This document shows positions 7,506 through 15,108 of a stretch of 64,000 nucleotides of DNA, in pieces. A model generated the notes under the pieces. It made no database searches. It was not told where the DNA came from and worked only from the letters and a program-made list of their open reading frames with translations. A program made the position numbers and the translations under genes. Source of the DNA: Thermoleophilales bacterium (lineage in GTDB: Bacteria > Actinomycetota > Thermoleophilia > Solirubrobacterales > 70-9); NCBI GenBank assembly GCA_020636955.1, contig JACJWY010000005.1, positions 62,001 to 126,000 on the forward strand, in the 5' to 3' direction. Positions within the stretch are counted from its first letter, which is position 1. Every line of letters begins with the position of its first letter.

Positions 7506-7597
7506 GCCGTGGGGGTTGGCATGCGTCCCCGGGGAACTCCCCGCGGACGAGCGGAGCGAGTCCAAGGGCCCCGGGGATGCATGCCAACCCCCACGGC
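7506..7597. repeat. Palindromic element, copy 1 (29-bp arms, 34-nt loop)
   Basis: Left arm 7506-7534 and right arm 7569-7597 are complementary with one mismatch. The 34-nt loop (7535-7568) differs from that of copy 2 (30743-30834) by one base. Between the two copies the arms differ at two positions where both sides of the stem have changed together (T-A here, C-G in copy 2). After the element, 22-nt degenerate units of the type CACCAGNCCCCRCGGCGT follow, as they do in copy 2. A 23-nt block at 7065-7087 recurs exactly at 30622-30644. Confidence 0.85.
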
Positions 7598-7758
7598 GCA
7601 AGCACCGGCCCTCGCAGCGTGAGCACCAGTCCCCGCGGCGTACACACGGAGCACCCCTTGCAGCACCCGTTGTTGGCTCACAGGTTCCGGGGGCGGGGGG
7701 TGACTTGCATCACTGATGCAACCAGCGGGTTCAGGTCCAGAGCCGAATCCTTTTCGGC
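7598..7758. other. Gene-free tail of the repeat region
   Basis: After copy 1 there are two or three degenerate units containing GCACCGGCCC / GCACCAGTCC / GCACCCCTTG, then GC-rich sequence with no start-plus-ribosome-site combination that leads to a believable protein. I see no gene here. Confidence 0.5.
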
Positions 7759-7776
7759 TTGTGAATGAGTTGTGAA
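7759..7776. promoter_or_regulatory. Candidate Pho box upstream of the response regulator
   Basis: TTGTGAA occurs twice with an 11-bp period (7759-7765 and 7770-7776), which on the minus strand is a direct repeat of TTCACAA. Actinobacterial PhoP boxes are 11-bp direct repeats containing GTTCAC. It lies 72 bp before the regulator ATG, consistent with autoregulation. Binding is inferred. Confidence 0.5.
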
Positions 7777-7847
7777 ATATGGCCCGATTTCGGGACTTTG
7801 CGTCCGCGGACTCCCTACACTTTCCGGTAGATGATCGGAAGGTCCAA

Positions 7848-8642
7848 ATGAGCGCCGGAAGGGCACCCCTTCGCGTCGCGGTGATCGACACCGATTCGGG
7901 CTTCATCCGGGTTCTTTCGAACCGCATGGACTCGATTGGCTGGCAGTACCGCATTCTCGCTTCGGGCCTGCCGCCGGAGGAACTGGTGGCGATGAAGATC
8001 AACGCCGTGCTGCTTGACCTGGATGTGGTCGGCGACGGTGGTTGGGATTACCTGGAGAGGATCTGCGGGCTCCTGCCGGACCTGGGCGTGATCGTCTGCG
8101 CCAATGGCGGGACCGTCTCGCAGAGGGTTCGAGGACTGAGGATGGGTGCCGACGACTGGATCAACAAGCCCTGCCACCCGGAGGAGGCGATCGCCCGGAT
8201 CGAAGCGGTGGTTCGCCGGCGCCGGCGGCATTCCAACGAACAGGAAGCCGGTCCGCTAGTGATCGGCGAAATCGAGATCCGTCCCGATCAGTTCCAGGCT
8301 TTCATCGGCGGCCAGAGTCTCGACCTCACCCGTCGCGAATTCGAGCTGCTACAGCTGCTCGGCCAGAACGAAGGAAAGGTTCTGGACCGGGAGGCCATCT
8401 ACCAGCGGGTCTGGGGCTACGCGATGGCTCATGGAGATCGCTCGGTTGACGTTTTTATCCGCAAGCTCCGCACCAAGCTGGAGAAGAGTTCCCCCGAATT
8501 CACCTACATCCACACCCACTTCGGCGTCGGCTACAGACTTGCCGCCGAATCGTCGATGTCGGCCGTTGACGCGGCCGCAGAGGTCGGCTCCGACCGGGCC
8601 ACCGAAGATGCGGGCGCCGAAGCGCCCGGCGTGCCGGTCTAG
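7848..8642 (+). CDS. OmpR/PhoB-type response regulator of the phosphate island
   Basis: The 264-residue protein starts at ATG 7848 with GGAAGG at 7837-7842. The receiver domain (about 8-125) has the acidic pair in VIDTDSG, phospho-acceptor Asp in VLLDLDVVGDGG and the conserved Lys in NKPCHPEE; the usual Thr/Ser after beta-4 appears to be Ala (VIVCANGG). A winged-helix effector domain follows (about 140-235) with LTRREFELLQLL, REAIYQRVWG, RSVDVFIRKLRTKLE and FGVGYRL. The last 30 residues are acidic and Ala-rich. Position beside phoU and pstSCAB and the repeat in its own promoter suggest a PhoP/PhoB-like role. No histidine kinase gene is present in the window, so its partner is elsewhere or absent. 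Confidence 0.88.
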   Translation: MSAGRAPLRVAVIDTDSGFIRVLSNRMDSIGWQYRILASGLPPEELVAMKINAVLLDLDVVGDGGWDYLERICGLLPDLGVIVCANGGTVSQRVRGLRMGADDWINKPCHPEEAIARIEAVVRRRRRHSNEQEAGPLVIGEIEIRPDQFQAFIGGQSLDLTRREFELLQLLGQNEGKVLDREAIYQRVWGYAMAHGDRSVDVFIRKLRTKLEKSSPEFTYIHTHFGVGYRLAAESSMSAVDAAAEVGSDRATEDAGAEAPGVPV

Positions 8643-8693
8643 CGCTGCACCCCTCTCACTCAAACAACGGGCGCCCCTCAAGGGTGTTCCCGC

Positions 8694-8741
8694 TTCACCT
8701 GCGTTCACAAGTCTTTTACAGCAGGACTACGTTCAGGTAAC
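8694..8741. promoter_or_regulatory. Candidate Pho box upstream of phoU
   Basis: TTCAC at 8694-8698 and TTCACAA at 8704-8710 are spaced 10 bp apart; a third related block, GTTCAGGTAAC, is at 8731-8741. The same TTCACAA heptamer occurs in the candidate boxes before the response regulator and pstS. It lies in the 182-bp gap before the phoU GTG. Confidence 0.4.
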
Positions 8742-8824
8742 AAACTTGTGTGGAAGCGTTGTAAGGCTGACGAATATTCAGGCCAGCCGCACGAGTGGCG
8801 AAAACCCAGTCCCGGAGGATGTGA

Positions 8825-9508
8825 GTGACCGACAAGATCCGAATCCAGTATCAGGAGGAGCTCGACCATCTCGAGAGTCAGGCCTTGGGCGCTTTTGATC
8901 TCGTGGACCGTGCGCTCGCGCGCACCCTGGAGGCGATCGAACACCAGGATGTCGAGCTGGCCGAACTCGTTGCCGCCGACGATGACCGGATCGACGGCCG
9001 CTATCTCGAGATCCATCAGGGACTGATCACGCTGCTCGCAACCCAGTCACCGGTCGCCACTGACCTCCGGCTCATTTCCGCCCTTCTCCACATCATCAAG
9101 AACGCCGAGCGGATGGGCGATCAGTGCGTGAACATCTGCAAGCTGATTCCGATCGTCGGCCACGAGCCACCGTCGGAGGAGAGCATGATCCGCCTGATCC
9201 TGGAGATGGGAGTTCAGGCCCGAAGCCAGATCATCCAGGCCAAGCAGGCTTTCGCCGATCGCAACGAGGCCGCGGCCCAGGATCTGGTCCGCCAGGACGA
9301 CCTGATCGACCGGCTGAATCGCGAATGCTTCGTGCTGGCAATCGAGATCGGCGATGAGCCGGATCGTCGCGAATGGGCGATGACCATGCTGCTTGCCGCC
9401 CGCGCGATCGAACGGATTGGTGACAACGCGGTCGATGTCGGGGAACAGGTGGCCTTCGTGGTGACCGGTCTGTTCCGCGAATTCGAGGATGCTTCCCACC
9501 CGATCTGA
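8825..9508 (+). CDS. phoU: PhoU, phosphate signalling and transport accessory protein
   Basis: This 227-residue protein consists of two three-helix PhoU repeats. The repeat signature appears in LISALLHIIKNAERMGDQCVNI and, in the second half, in MLLAARAIERIGDNAVDVGE; the D-x-x-x-D and E-R-x-G-D positions bind metals in this family. PhoU links the PstSCAB transporter to the PhoR/PhoB-type two-component system and limits phosphate uptake. The start is GTG 8825 with GGAGG at 8815-8819. It is followed after 12 bp by a winged-helix gene and then pstS. Confidence 0.92.
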   Translation: MTDKIRIQYQEELDHLESQALGAFDLVDRALARTLEAIEHQDVELAELVAADDDRIDGRYLEIHQGLITLLATQSPVATDLRLISALLHIIKNAERMGDQCVNICKLIPIVGHEPPSEESMIRLILEMGVQARSQIIQAKQAFADRNEAAAQDLVRQDDLIDRLNRECFVLAIEIGDEPDRREWAMTMLLAARAIERIGDNAVDVGEQVAFVVTGLFREFEDASHPI

Positions 9509-9520
9509 GCGGAGTCTGAT

Positions 9521-9874
9521 TTGGAAGCTGCGAAGTCCCAGCTCAGTGAATCGTCTGACCACGTTCTGACTGCCGGCCCTCTGGAGGTCCGGCTTGATCA
9601 GAGAACGGTGCTCGCCGACGGACGGGGAATCATCCTCACGGTGAGGGAGTTTCACCTGCTCGCGGTTCTGGCCAGCCGGCCGGAGCAGGTGGTCAGCCGG
9701 GAGGAGATTTACGACCTCGTCTGGGGTGGTGCGATGCCGAACCACGACCGCTCGGTGGACGTGTATGTCTCGAAGCTGCGTCACAAGCTCGAAACCGCGC
9801 TTCCGCACTGGAGCTTCATTCAGACCCACATCGGCTTCGGATACTGCTTCTCGCCCCGTCCGCTCAACCCCTGA
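9521..9874 (+). CDS. Stand-alone winged-helix (OmpR-type effector) DNA-binding protein
   Basis: This 117-residue protein (TTG start) is only the effector half of an OmpR/PhoB regulator. The domain spans about 18-112 with LTVREFHLLAVLA, SREEIYDLVWG, HDRSVDVYVSKLRHKLE and IGFGYCF. It is clearly a paralogue of the C-terminal domain of the regulator at 7848: the recognition-helix region DRSVDV and the wing THxGxGY are shared. With no receiver it cannot be controlled by phosphorylation in the usual way. It sits 12 bp after phoU and 134 bp before pstS. It may compete with or replace the full regulator at Pho boxes, which is inference. Confidence 0.8.
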   Translation: MEAAKSQLSESSDHVLTAGPLEVRLDQRTVLADGRGIILTVREFHLLAVLASRPEQVVSREEIYDLVWGGAMPNHDRSVDVYVSKLRHKLETALPHWSFIQTHIGFGYCFSPRPLNP

Positions 9875-9904
9875 GTTGCGGGAAAACACCGGTTCGTTGT
9901 CTTT

Positions 9905-9922
9905 TTTCACAACTTTCACAAG
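9905..9922. promoter_or_regulatory. Candidate Pho box upstream of pstS
   Basis: TTTCACAAC at 9905-9913 is followed directly by TTTCACAAG at 9914-9922, a 9-bp direct repeat in the 134-bp gap before pstS. The TTCACAA core is shared with the boxes before the response regulator and phoU. The shorter period than the usual 11 bp lowers confidence. Confidence 0.45.
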
Positions 9923-10008
9923 GAAGTAACACCGGGCCGATTTGCCCCCTGTTGACTTCCGTTCATTACTGCGCAACCCCTCGTAAGAAATCCAAACTGG
10001 AGGAAATC

Positions 10009-11103
10009 TTGAACTTGAAGAAGTGGCTTATCGCGATCCCCCTCACCCTGGCGCTTGCCCTGGGCGTGGCCGCGTGTGGAAGCAGCGACGACGACAGCGG
10101 CGGCAGCAGCTCCGGCGGCGAAGCCGTCTCCGGCCAGATCGCCGGTGCCGGCGCCAGCTCGCAGGAGGCCGCCATGGCCGCCTGGATCGCCGGCTTCCAG
10201 AGCGATAACCCGGACGCGACCATCGCCTATGACCCGGTTGGATCCGGCGGCGGTCGTGAGCAGTTCATCGCCGGCGGCACCGACTTCGGTGGCACCGACT
10301 CCGCGATGGACGAGACCGAACTCGCCGACGTCGCCAAGCGGTGCAAGCCGGGCGAGTACATCGAGATCCCGGTCTACATCTCGCCGATCGCGGTTCCCTA
10401 CAACGTGGATGGCGTCGACAACCTGAACCTCTCGGCCGACACGCTGGCCCAGATCTTCGGCGGCGACATCACGAAGTGGAACGACCCCGCTATCACGGCG
10501 GAAAATCCGGATGCGGACCTGCCGGATCAGGACATCACCGTGGTTCACCGTTCGGACGAGTCGGGAACCACCGACAACTTCACCGACTACCTCCAGCAGG
10601 CAGCTCCGAAGTTCTGGCCGCACGAGCATGATGGTGTGTGGCCGCTGAAGGGCGGCGAGGCTGCCAACGGCACCTCCGGCGTGATCAGCGCGGTCAATTC
10701 CGGCAGTGGCACGATCGGTTACGCGGACCTGAGCCAGGTCGGTGACCTCGGTGTCGCCAACATCAAGGTCGGCAGCGATTACGTGGCGCCGTCGCCCGAA
10801 GCGGCGGTGAAGATCTTCGAGGAATCGAAGAGGGTCTCGAACGAAGGCAAGTACGTCTTCGCTTACGACCTCGACCGTACATCGACCGCCAAGGGTCTCT
10901 ACCCGATCTCCCTGGTTTCGTACGAGATGGCCTGCACCACCTACGACAAGGCCGACACGGCCAAGCTGGTCAAGGCCTTCTACAGCTACATCGTCAGCGA
11001 AGACGGTCAGCAGGCTTCGGCCTCGAACGCCGGATCGGCTCCGATCCCGGATTCGCTCCGCAAGCAGATCAGCCCCGCAGTGGAGGCGATCCAGACCAGC
11101 TGA
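10009..11103 (+). CDS. pstS: PstS, phosphate-binding lipoprotein of the Pst ABC transporter
   Basis: The 364-residue protein starts at TTG 10009 behind GGAGGAAA (9999-10006). It has a lipoprotein signal: KK, a hydrophobic run, then LGVAACGSS with the lipid-modified Cys, followed by a Ser/Gly/Asp linker. The mature part has the PstS phosphate-binding motifs: GAGASSQ, DPVGSGGGREQF, FGGTDSAMDE, and HRSDESGTTDNF, plus the late SAPIPDSLR. It delivers phosphate to PstC/PstA at the membrane surface. A hairpin follows before pstC, a common arrangement allowing more binding protein than permease. Confidence 0.95.
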   Translation: MNLKKWLIAIPLTLALALGVAACGSSDDDSGGSSSGGEAVSGQIAGAGASSQEAAMAAWIAGFQSDNPDATIAYDPVGSGGGREQFIAGGTDFGGTDSAMDETELADVAKRCKPGEYIEIPVYISPIAVPYNVDGVDNLNLSADTLAQIFGGDITKWNDPAITAENPDADLPDQDITVVHRSDESGTTDNFTDYLQQAAPKFWPHEHDGVWPLKGGEAANGTSGVISAVNSGSGTIGYADLSQVGDLGVANIKVGSDYVAPSPEAAVKIFEESKRVSNEGKYVFAYDLDRTSTAKGLYPISLVSYEMACTTYDKADTAKLVKAFYSYIVSEDGQQASASNAGSAPIPDSLRKQISPAVEAIQTS

Positions 11104-11124
11104 GCTGGGAAACGGGCAGGTGAA

Positions 11125-11155
11125 CCCCGCGGCGGTGGCATAGGCCGCCGCGGGG
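11125..11155 (+). terminator. GC-rich hairpin between pstS and pstC
   Basis: Perfect 11-bp stem, CCCCGCGGCGG at 11125-11135 and its complement at 11145-11155, with a 9-nt loop. There is no T-run. It probably attenuates transcription or protects the pstS 3' end. Confidence 0.65.
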
Positions 11156-11203
11156 CCACCGGCTCAATCGCCGCCGGAATGGCAGGCAGGAGATTCGATT
11201 CAC

Positions 11204-12157
11204 TTGAGCGCAGGACCCATTTCAGCCCCCGAAGCACCAGGATCAGGCAAAGCGATTCGCCGGCCGGGGGATCGTGTCTTTTCCGGGCTGGCGATAGCCG
11301 CCGGCCTCACAATCCTGATCGTCCTGGCTGGGGTGGCCATATTTCTGATCGGCGAGGCCTGGCCGGCGATCACCGCCCCCGTCTCCGATCTTCCCGACGG
11401 CAAGAGCCTGATCCACTACATCTGGCCGCTCGTCTTCGGCACCCTTCTTTCCTCGACCATCGCAATCATCATCGCGGTGCCAATGGCGATCGCGGTCGCC
11501 CTCTTCACCAGCCACATCGCTCCCAAAGCGATCTCGATGTCGGTTTCCTATCTGGTCGACCTGCTCGCCGCGATCCCCAGCATCATCTACGGCATCTGGG
11601 GCATCGCCGTGCTCGGTCCGGCTTCGGTCCCGGTCACCCAATGGCTATCCGATCATTTCGGCTTCATACCTTTCTTTGACGGCCCCGCCTCGACCACCGG
11701 CCGCACCATGCTGGTCGCCGGTCTCGTGCTCGCCCTGATGATCCTGCCGATCGTCTGCGCGGTGGCCCGCGAAGTCTTCCAGCAGACCCCGAAAGGGCTC
11801 CAGGAAAGCGCCCTCGCTCTGGGCGCGACCCGCTGGGAGATGATCCGCATGGTGGTTCTTCCCTTCGGTCGCTCGGCGGTCGTGGCGGGCTCCATGCTGG
11901 GCCTTGGCCGCGCGCTTGGCGAAACCATGGCCGTGACGATCATCCTCTCGGTCACCGGAACGATCACTTTCGATCTGATCAGTTCGGAAAACCCGTCGAC
12001 CATCGCGGCCAACATCGCGCTTCAATTCCCCGAATCCTCGGGTCTGGACGTAAACGTCCTGATTGCCACCGGTCTGGTGCTCTTCGCGATCACCCTCGCG
12101 GTCAACATGTTCGCCCGGACGATCATCAGCCGAAGGGAGGCCGCCGGTGGGCGGTAA
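11204..12157 (+). CDS. pstC: PstC, phosphate ABC transporter permease
   Basis: This 317-residue protein has about six membrane segments and the binding-protein-dependent permease motif EAALALGATRWEMI-type loop (here QESALALGATRWEMIRMVVLP), which contacts PstB. A conserved LGRALGETMAVT segment follows, as in PstC/PstA. TTG 11204 is used with AGGAGA at 11188-11193. The stop overlaps the start of pstA by 11 bp. Together with pstA it forms the channel of the high-affinity phosphate importer. Confidence 0.93.
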   Translation: MSAGPISAPEAPGSGKAIRRPGDRVFSGLAIAAGLTILIVLAGVAIFLIGEAWPAITAPVSDLPDGKSLIHYIWPLVFGTLLSSTIAIIIAVPMAIAVALFTSHIAPKAISMSVSYLVDLLAAIPSIIYGIWGIAVLGPASVPVTQWLSDHFGFIPFFDGPASTTGRTMLVAGLVLALMILPIVCAVAREVFQQTPKGLQESALALGATRWEMIRMVVLPFGRSAVVAGSMLGLGRALGETMAVTIILSVTGTITFDLISSENPSTIAANIALQFPESSGLDVNVLIATGLVLFAITLAVNMFARTIISRREAAGGR

Positions 12158-13202
12158 CGTCGCCACCGTCCCCATGGGAGAGGGCTCCGGCGCTCTGCCT
12201 CCGCGGGCGAATCTGATCTGTTTCGGTGCCTCCGCCGCGGCTTCGGCGGCAGTCAGCTTCGCGCTCGGGCTGAGTCCCTTTGTCTGGCTGGTTGTAACTG
12301 GCGCATTCACCCTCGCGTCGATCTCGATCTGGTCGATGATGGTGGAAGGCCGCCGCCGGGCTCTTGACCGTGTCGCGACCATTGTCATCGCCGAGATCTT
12401 CGTATTGGCCCTGGTGCCTCTGCTTTCCCTGGTCTACACGGTCGTGAATGAAGGCCTGGCCAGATTCGACAGCGAGTTCCTGACCACGTCAATGCGGAAT
12501 GTGCTCGGCGACGGCGGCGGCGCCCTGCACGCCGCGCTCGGGACCTTCATCATCACCGCGATTGCCACCGCCGCCGCGGTGCCGGTCGGGATCCTGGCCG
12601 CGATCTACCTGGTCGAGTACGGCAAGGGTCGTCTCAAGCGGGCAATCACTTTCTTCGTCGATGTGATGATGGGAATCCCGTCGATCGTCGCCGGCCTCTT
12701 CGCCTATGCCCTGTTCGAAATCTTCTTCGGGCCCGGGATCCGGCTCGGCGTGATGGGATCGGTCGCTCTGATGGTGCTGATGATCCCGATCGTGATCCGC
12801 GCCACCGAGGAAATGCTCCAGGTCGTGCCGAACGCCCTGCGTGAAGCATCGTTCGCACTCGGTGTGCCGAAGTGGCTAACCATTCTCCGGGTGGTACTGC
12901 CGACCGCCCTGGCCGGAATCGTGACCGGCGTGATGCTCGCGATCGCCCGGGTGATCGGTGAAACGGCCCCGCTGCTCGTCACGACCGGGTCGATCGATTC
13001 GGTCAACCTGGACCCGTTCAACGGACGGATGGCGAACCTCCCGGTGTTCGTCTACGAGCAATACAAGTTTCCCGGCGTCCCGCCCGAGGCGTACATCGAG
13101 AGGGCCTGGGCCGGTGCGCTGCTTCTGATTCTGATCGTGATGGTGCTGTTCCTCGCGGCCCGGCTCATCGCCCGACGCTATGGAGTTGAGATCCGCCGAT
13201 GA
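12147..13202 (+). CDS. pstA: PstA, phosphate ABC transporter permease
   Basis: The 351-residue protein starts at GTG 12147 behind GGGAGG (12135-12140), inside the end of pstC. The first 45 residues are an extension with two hydrophobic segments before the standard PstA core. Core features are MMGIPSIVAGLF, the ABC-contact loop REASFALGVPKWLTI, and ARVIGETAPLLVT. Its stop overlaps the ATG of pstB (ATGA), so the three genes are translationally coupled. Confidence 0.93.
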   Translation: MGGNVATVPMGEGSGALPPRANLICFGASAAASAAVSFALGLSPFVWLVVTGAFTLASISIWSMMVEGRRRALDRVATIVIAEIFVLALVPLLSLVYTVVNEGLARFDSEFLTTSMRNVLGDGGGALHAALGTFIITAIATAAAVPVGILAAIYLVEYGKGRLKRAITFFVDVMMGIPSIVAGLFAYALFEIFFGPGIRLGVMGSVALMVLMIPIVIRATEEMLQVVPNALREASFALGVPKWLTILRVVLPTALAGIVTGVMLAIARVIGETAPLLVTTGSIDSVNLDPFNGRMANLPVFVYEQYKFPGVPPEAYIERAWAGALLLILIVMVLFLAARLIARRYGVEIRR

Positions 13203-14092
13203 ACGAGACCGAAACAATGAAGGAGAAAGAGATGGTTGACGCGCAGGCCGGACCGGCCGACCCCATCATGGACCCCCCGGCCAGCCCGAGCGCCACCGCG
13301 ACCGTGGATGCCAAGGCGAAGCGAATCGACGCCGAGGACCTGAACATCTACTACGGGGACTTTCTCGCGGTCAAGGATTGTTCCGTGAACATCCACCCGA
13401 ACAAGGTGACGGCCCTGATCGGTTCATCCGGCTGCGGCAAGTCGACCTTCCTGCGGTCCCTGAACCGGATGCATGAGCTGATTGACGGGGCCCGGGTCGA
13501 GGGCAAGGTGTTGCTCGACGGAACCGACATCTACGCCCGGAACATGGACCCGGTGCTTGTCCGCCAGCAGATCGGAATGGTCTTCCAGCAGCCGAACCCG
13601 TTTCCCACCATGTCGATCTACGAGAACACGGCGGCGGGACTTCGCCTGAATCGCAAGAAGACGAAGAAGACCGAACTGGACGGAATCGTCGAGCGCTCGC
13701 TTACCGGCGCCCACCTCTGGGACGAGGTCAAGGACCGGCTCGACAAGCCGGCCGGCGGCCTCTCCGGCGGCCAGCAGCAACGGCTCTGCATCGCCCGTGC
13801 CACGGCGATCGAACCGGAAGTCCTGCTGATGGACGAACCCTGCTCGGCTCTCGATCCGATCGCCACCCTGGCGATCGAGGACCTGATCAACGAACTCAAG
13901 AAGCGCTTCACGATCGTGATCGTGACCCACAACATGCAGCAGGCGGCGCGGGCCAGCGATTACACCGGTTTCTTCAACATCGAGAAGAGTGGCGATCCGG
14001 GCGTCCTGGTCGAGATCGACGAAACCGAGAAGATCTTCTCCAATCCCAGGCTGAAGGAAACCGAGGACTACGTGAGTGGCCGTTTCGGTTGA
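13199..14092 (+). CDS. pstB: PstB, phosphate ABC transporter ATPase
   Basis: This 297-residue protein has a 40-residue variable N-terminus and then a complete ABC domain: Walker A GSSGCGKST, Q-loop MVFQQPNPFP (diagnostic for PstB), signature LSGGQQQRL, Walker B VLLMDEPCSALDP and the switch His in VTHNMQQA. It supplies ATP energy for PstSCA. The start overlaps the pstA stop by 4 bp. The next gene, ppx, begins 79 bp later. Confidence 0.95.
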   Translation: MNETETMKEKEMVDAQAGPADPIMDPPASPSATATVDAKAKRIDAEDLNIYYGDFLAVKDCSVNIHPNKVTALIGSSGCGKSTFLRSLNRMHELIDGARVEGKVLLDGTDIYARNMDPVLVRQQIGMVFQQPNPFPTMSIYENTAAGLRLNRKKTKKTELDGIVERSLTGAHLWDEVKDRLDKPAGGLSGGQQQRLCIARATAIEPEVLLMDEPCSALDPIATLAIEDLINELKKRFTIVIVTHNMQQAARASDYTGFFNIEKSGDPGVLVEIDETEKIFSNPRLKETEDYVSGRFG

Positions 14093-14171
14093 TCTTCCGC
14101 TTCGGCAGGGAACCCGAAAGCGCCGGCGCGGCCCGTCCGCTCCGCCTGCCAGAATCGATCGGTGGAGGCCG

Positions 14172-15080
14172 ATGCTCTGCGCCGCGATCGACATAGGTTC
14201 AAACACCACCCGGATCCTGGTCGCCGAGCCCGACGAGGGCAAGCTGAAGAAGGTGATGGAGCAGCGGGCTTACACGAGGATCGGACAGGCCCGGATGGAG
14301 GACGGGACGATTCCGGAAGAAAAGATCCGGGAAGTTGCGGAAGTAGTCGAAACCCAGGTCAGGATGGCCCGGGAACTGGGTGCCGAGAGCTTCCGGGCGG
14401 TCGCCACGGCTGCTCTGCGTGACGCCCCCAACGGCAAGGAAGCAGCTGCCGGGATCGAGGCCGTTGCCGGTATACCGGTCCATGTGGTCGGGGAAAACGA
14501 GGAGGGGCGACTGTCGTTCCTCGGCGCAACCAAGTCCCTGGGCTACAAGGTGGACGGTCGGATCGCCGTCGTCGACGTCGGCGGGGGATCGACCGAGATC
14601 ATCATCGGAACCATCAGCGGCGGAGTCGAACAGGTGCGTTCCTGGCCGGTCGGCTCGGGGCAACTGGCCGAAGAGCTGATCGTTTCCGACCCTCCATCCG
14701 CTTCCGAGATCCGGCGGATCCGCGACAAGGTGGACGAGGTGTTCTCGGAAGTCCGGATCACCCGGCCCGAGCACGCGGTCGCCGTTGGTGGTTCTGCCAC
14801 CTCATTGCGAAAGATCGTCGGGGCCCGGCTCGAATATGAAACCCTGGAGCGCAGCATCCGGGTGCTCTGCGGTGACGATGCGATCGAGGTGGGCCGGCAG
14901 TTCGAACTCGATCCGATCCGGGTCAGGATGCTGTCGACCGGGGTTCTGATCCTCGAGAAGGTCGCGGAACTGCTCGGTCAGGACTTGCAGATCGGCAAGG
15001 GCGGAATCCGCGAGGGGATCGTGCTGGACATGCTGAACGGCGGAATCGACCTTTCAGAACCTGCCCTGACCCCCGGCTGA
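14172..15080 (+). CDS. ppx: Ppx/GppA exopolyphosphatase family protein
   Basis: The 302-residue protein starts at ATG 14172 with GGTGGAGG just upstream; a longer frame to 14076 overlaps pstB and lacks support. It has both phosphate-binding loops of the ASKHA fold: AAIDIGSNTTR at the N-terminus and VVDVGGGSTE in the middle, along with VATAALRDA, WPVGSGQLAE and AVGGSATSLRK. There is no C-terminal HD-like domain, so it is the short actinobacterial form. It hydrolyses terminal phosphates of polyphosphate or pppGpp. Neighbours (pst genes, CHAD, ppk1) favour polyphosphate. Confidence 0.9.
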   Translation: MLCAAIDIGSNTTRILVAEPDEGKLKKVMEQRAYTRIGQARMEDGTIPEEKIREVAEVVETQVRMARELGAESFRAVATAALRDAPNGKEAAAGIEAVAGIPVHVVGENEEGRLSFLGATKSLGYKVDGRIAVVDVGGGSTEIIIGTISGGVEQVRSWPVGSGQLAEELIVSDPPSASEIRRIRDKVDEVFSEVRITRPEHAVAVGGSATSLRKIVGARLEYETLERSIRVLCGDDAIEVGRQFELDPIRVRMLSTGVLILEKVAELLGQDLQIGKGGIREGIVLDMLNGGIDLSEPALTPG

Positions 15081-15108
15081 GCCCGGACCGCCACTAGGGT
15101 TTCAGGCG

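Noticed and set aside
7506..7597. Insertion sequence with terminal inverted repeats
   Set aside because: There is no transposase frame between the arms; the 34-nt inner sequence is too short. A non-autonomous element is possible and is reported as a palindromic family.
7229..7600. Possible CRISPR array
   Set aside because: The repeats are inverted, not direct, their sequences differ from each other, and there are no regular spacers or cas genes.
7013..8002. Minus-strand frame of 329 codons across the hairpin cluster
   Set aside because: Its product is read from inverted repeats on both arms, which makes mirror-like low-complexity protein; it also crosses into the response regulator gene antisense.
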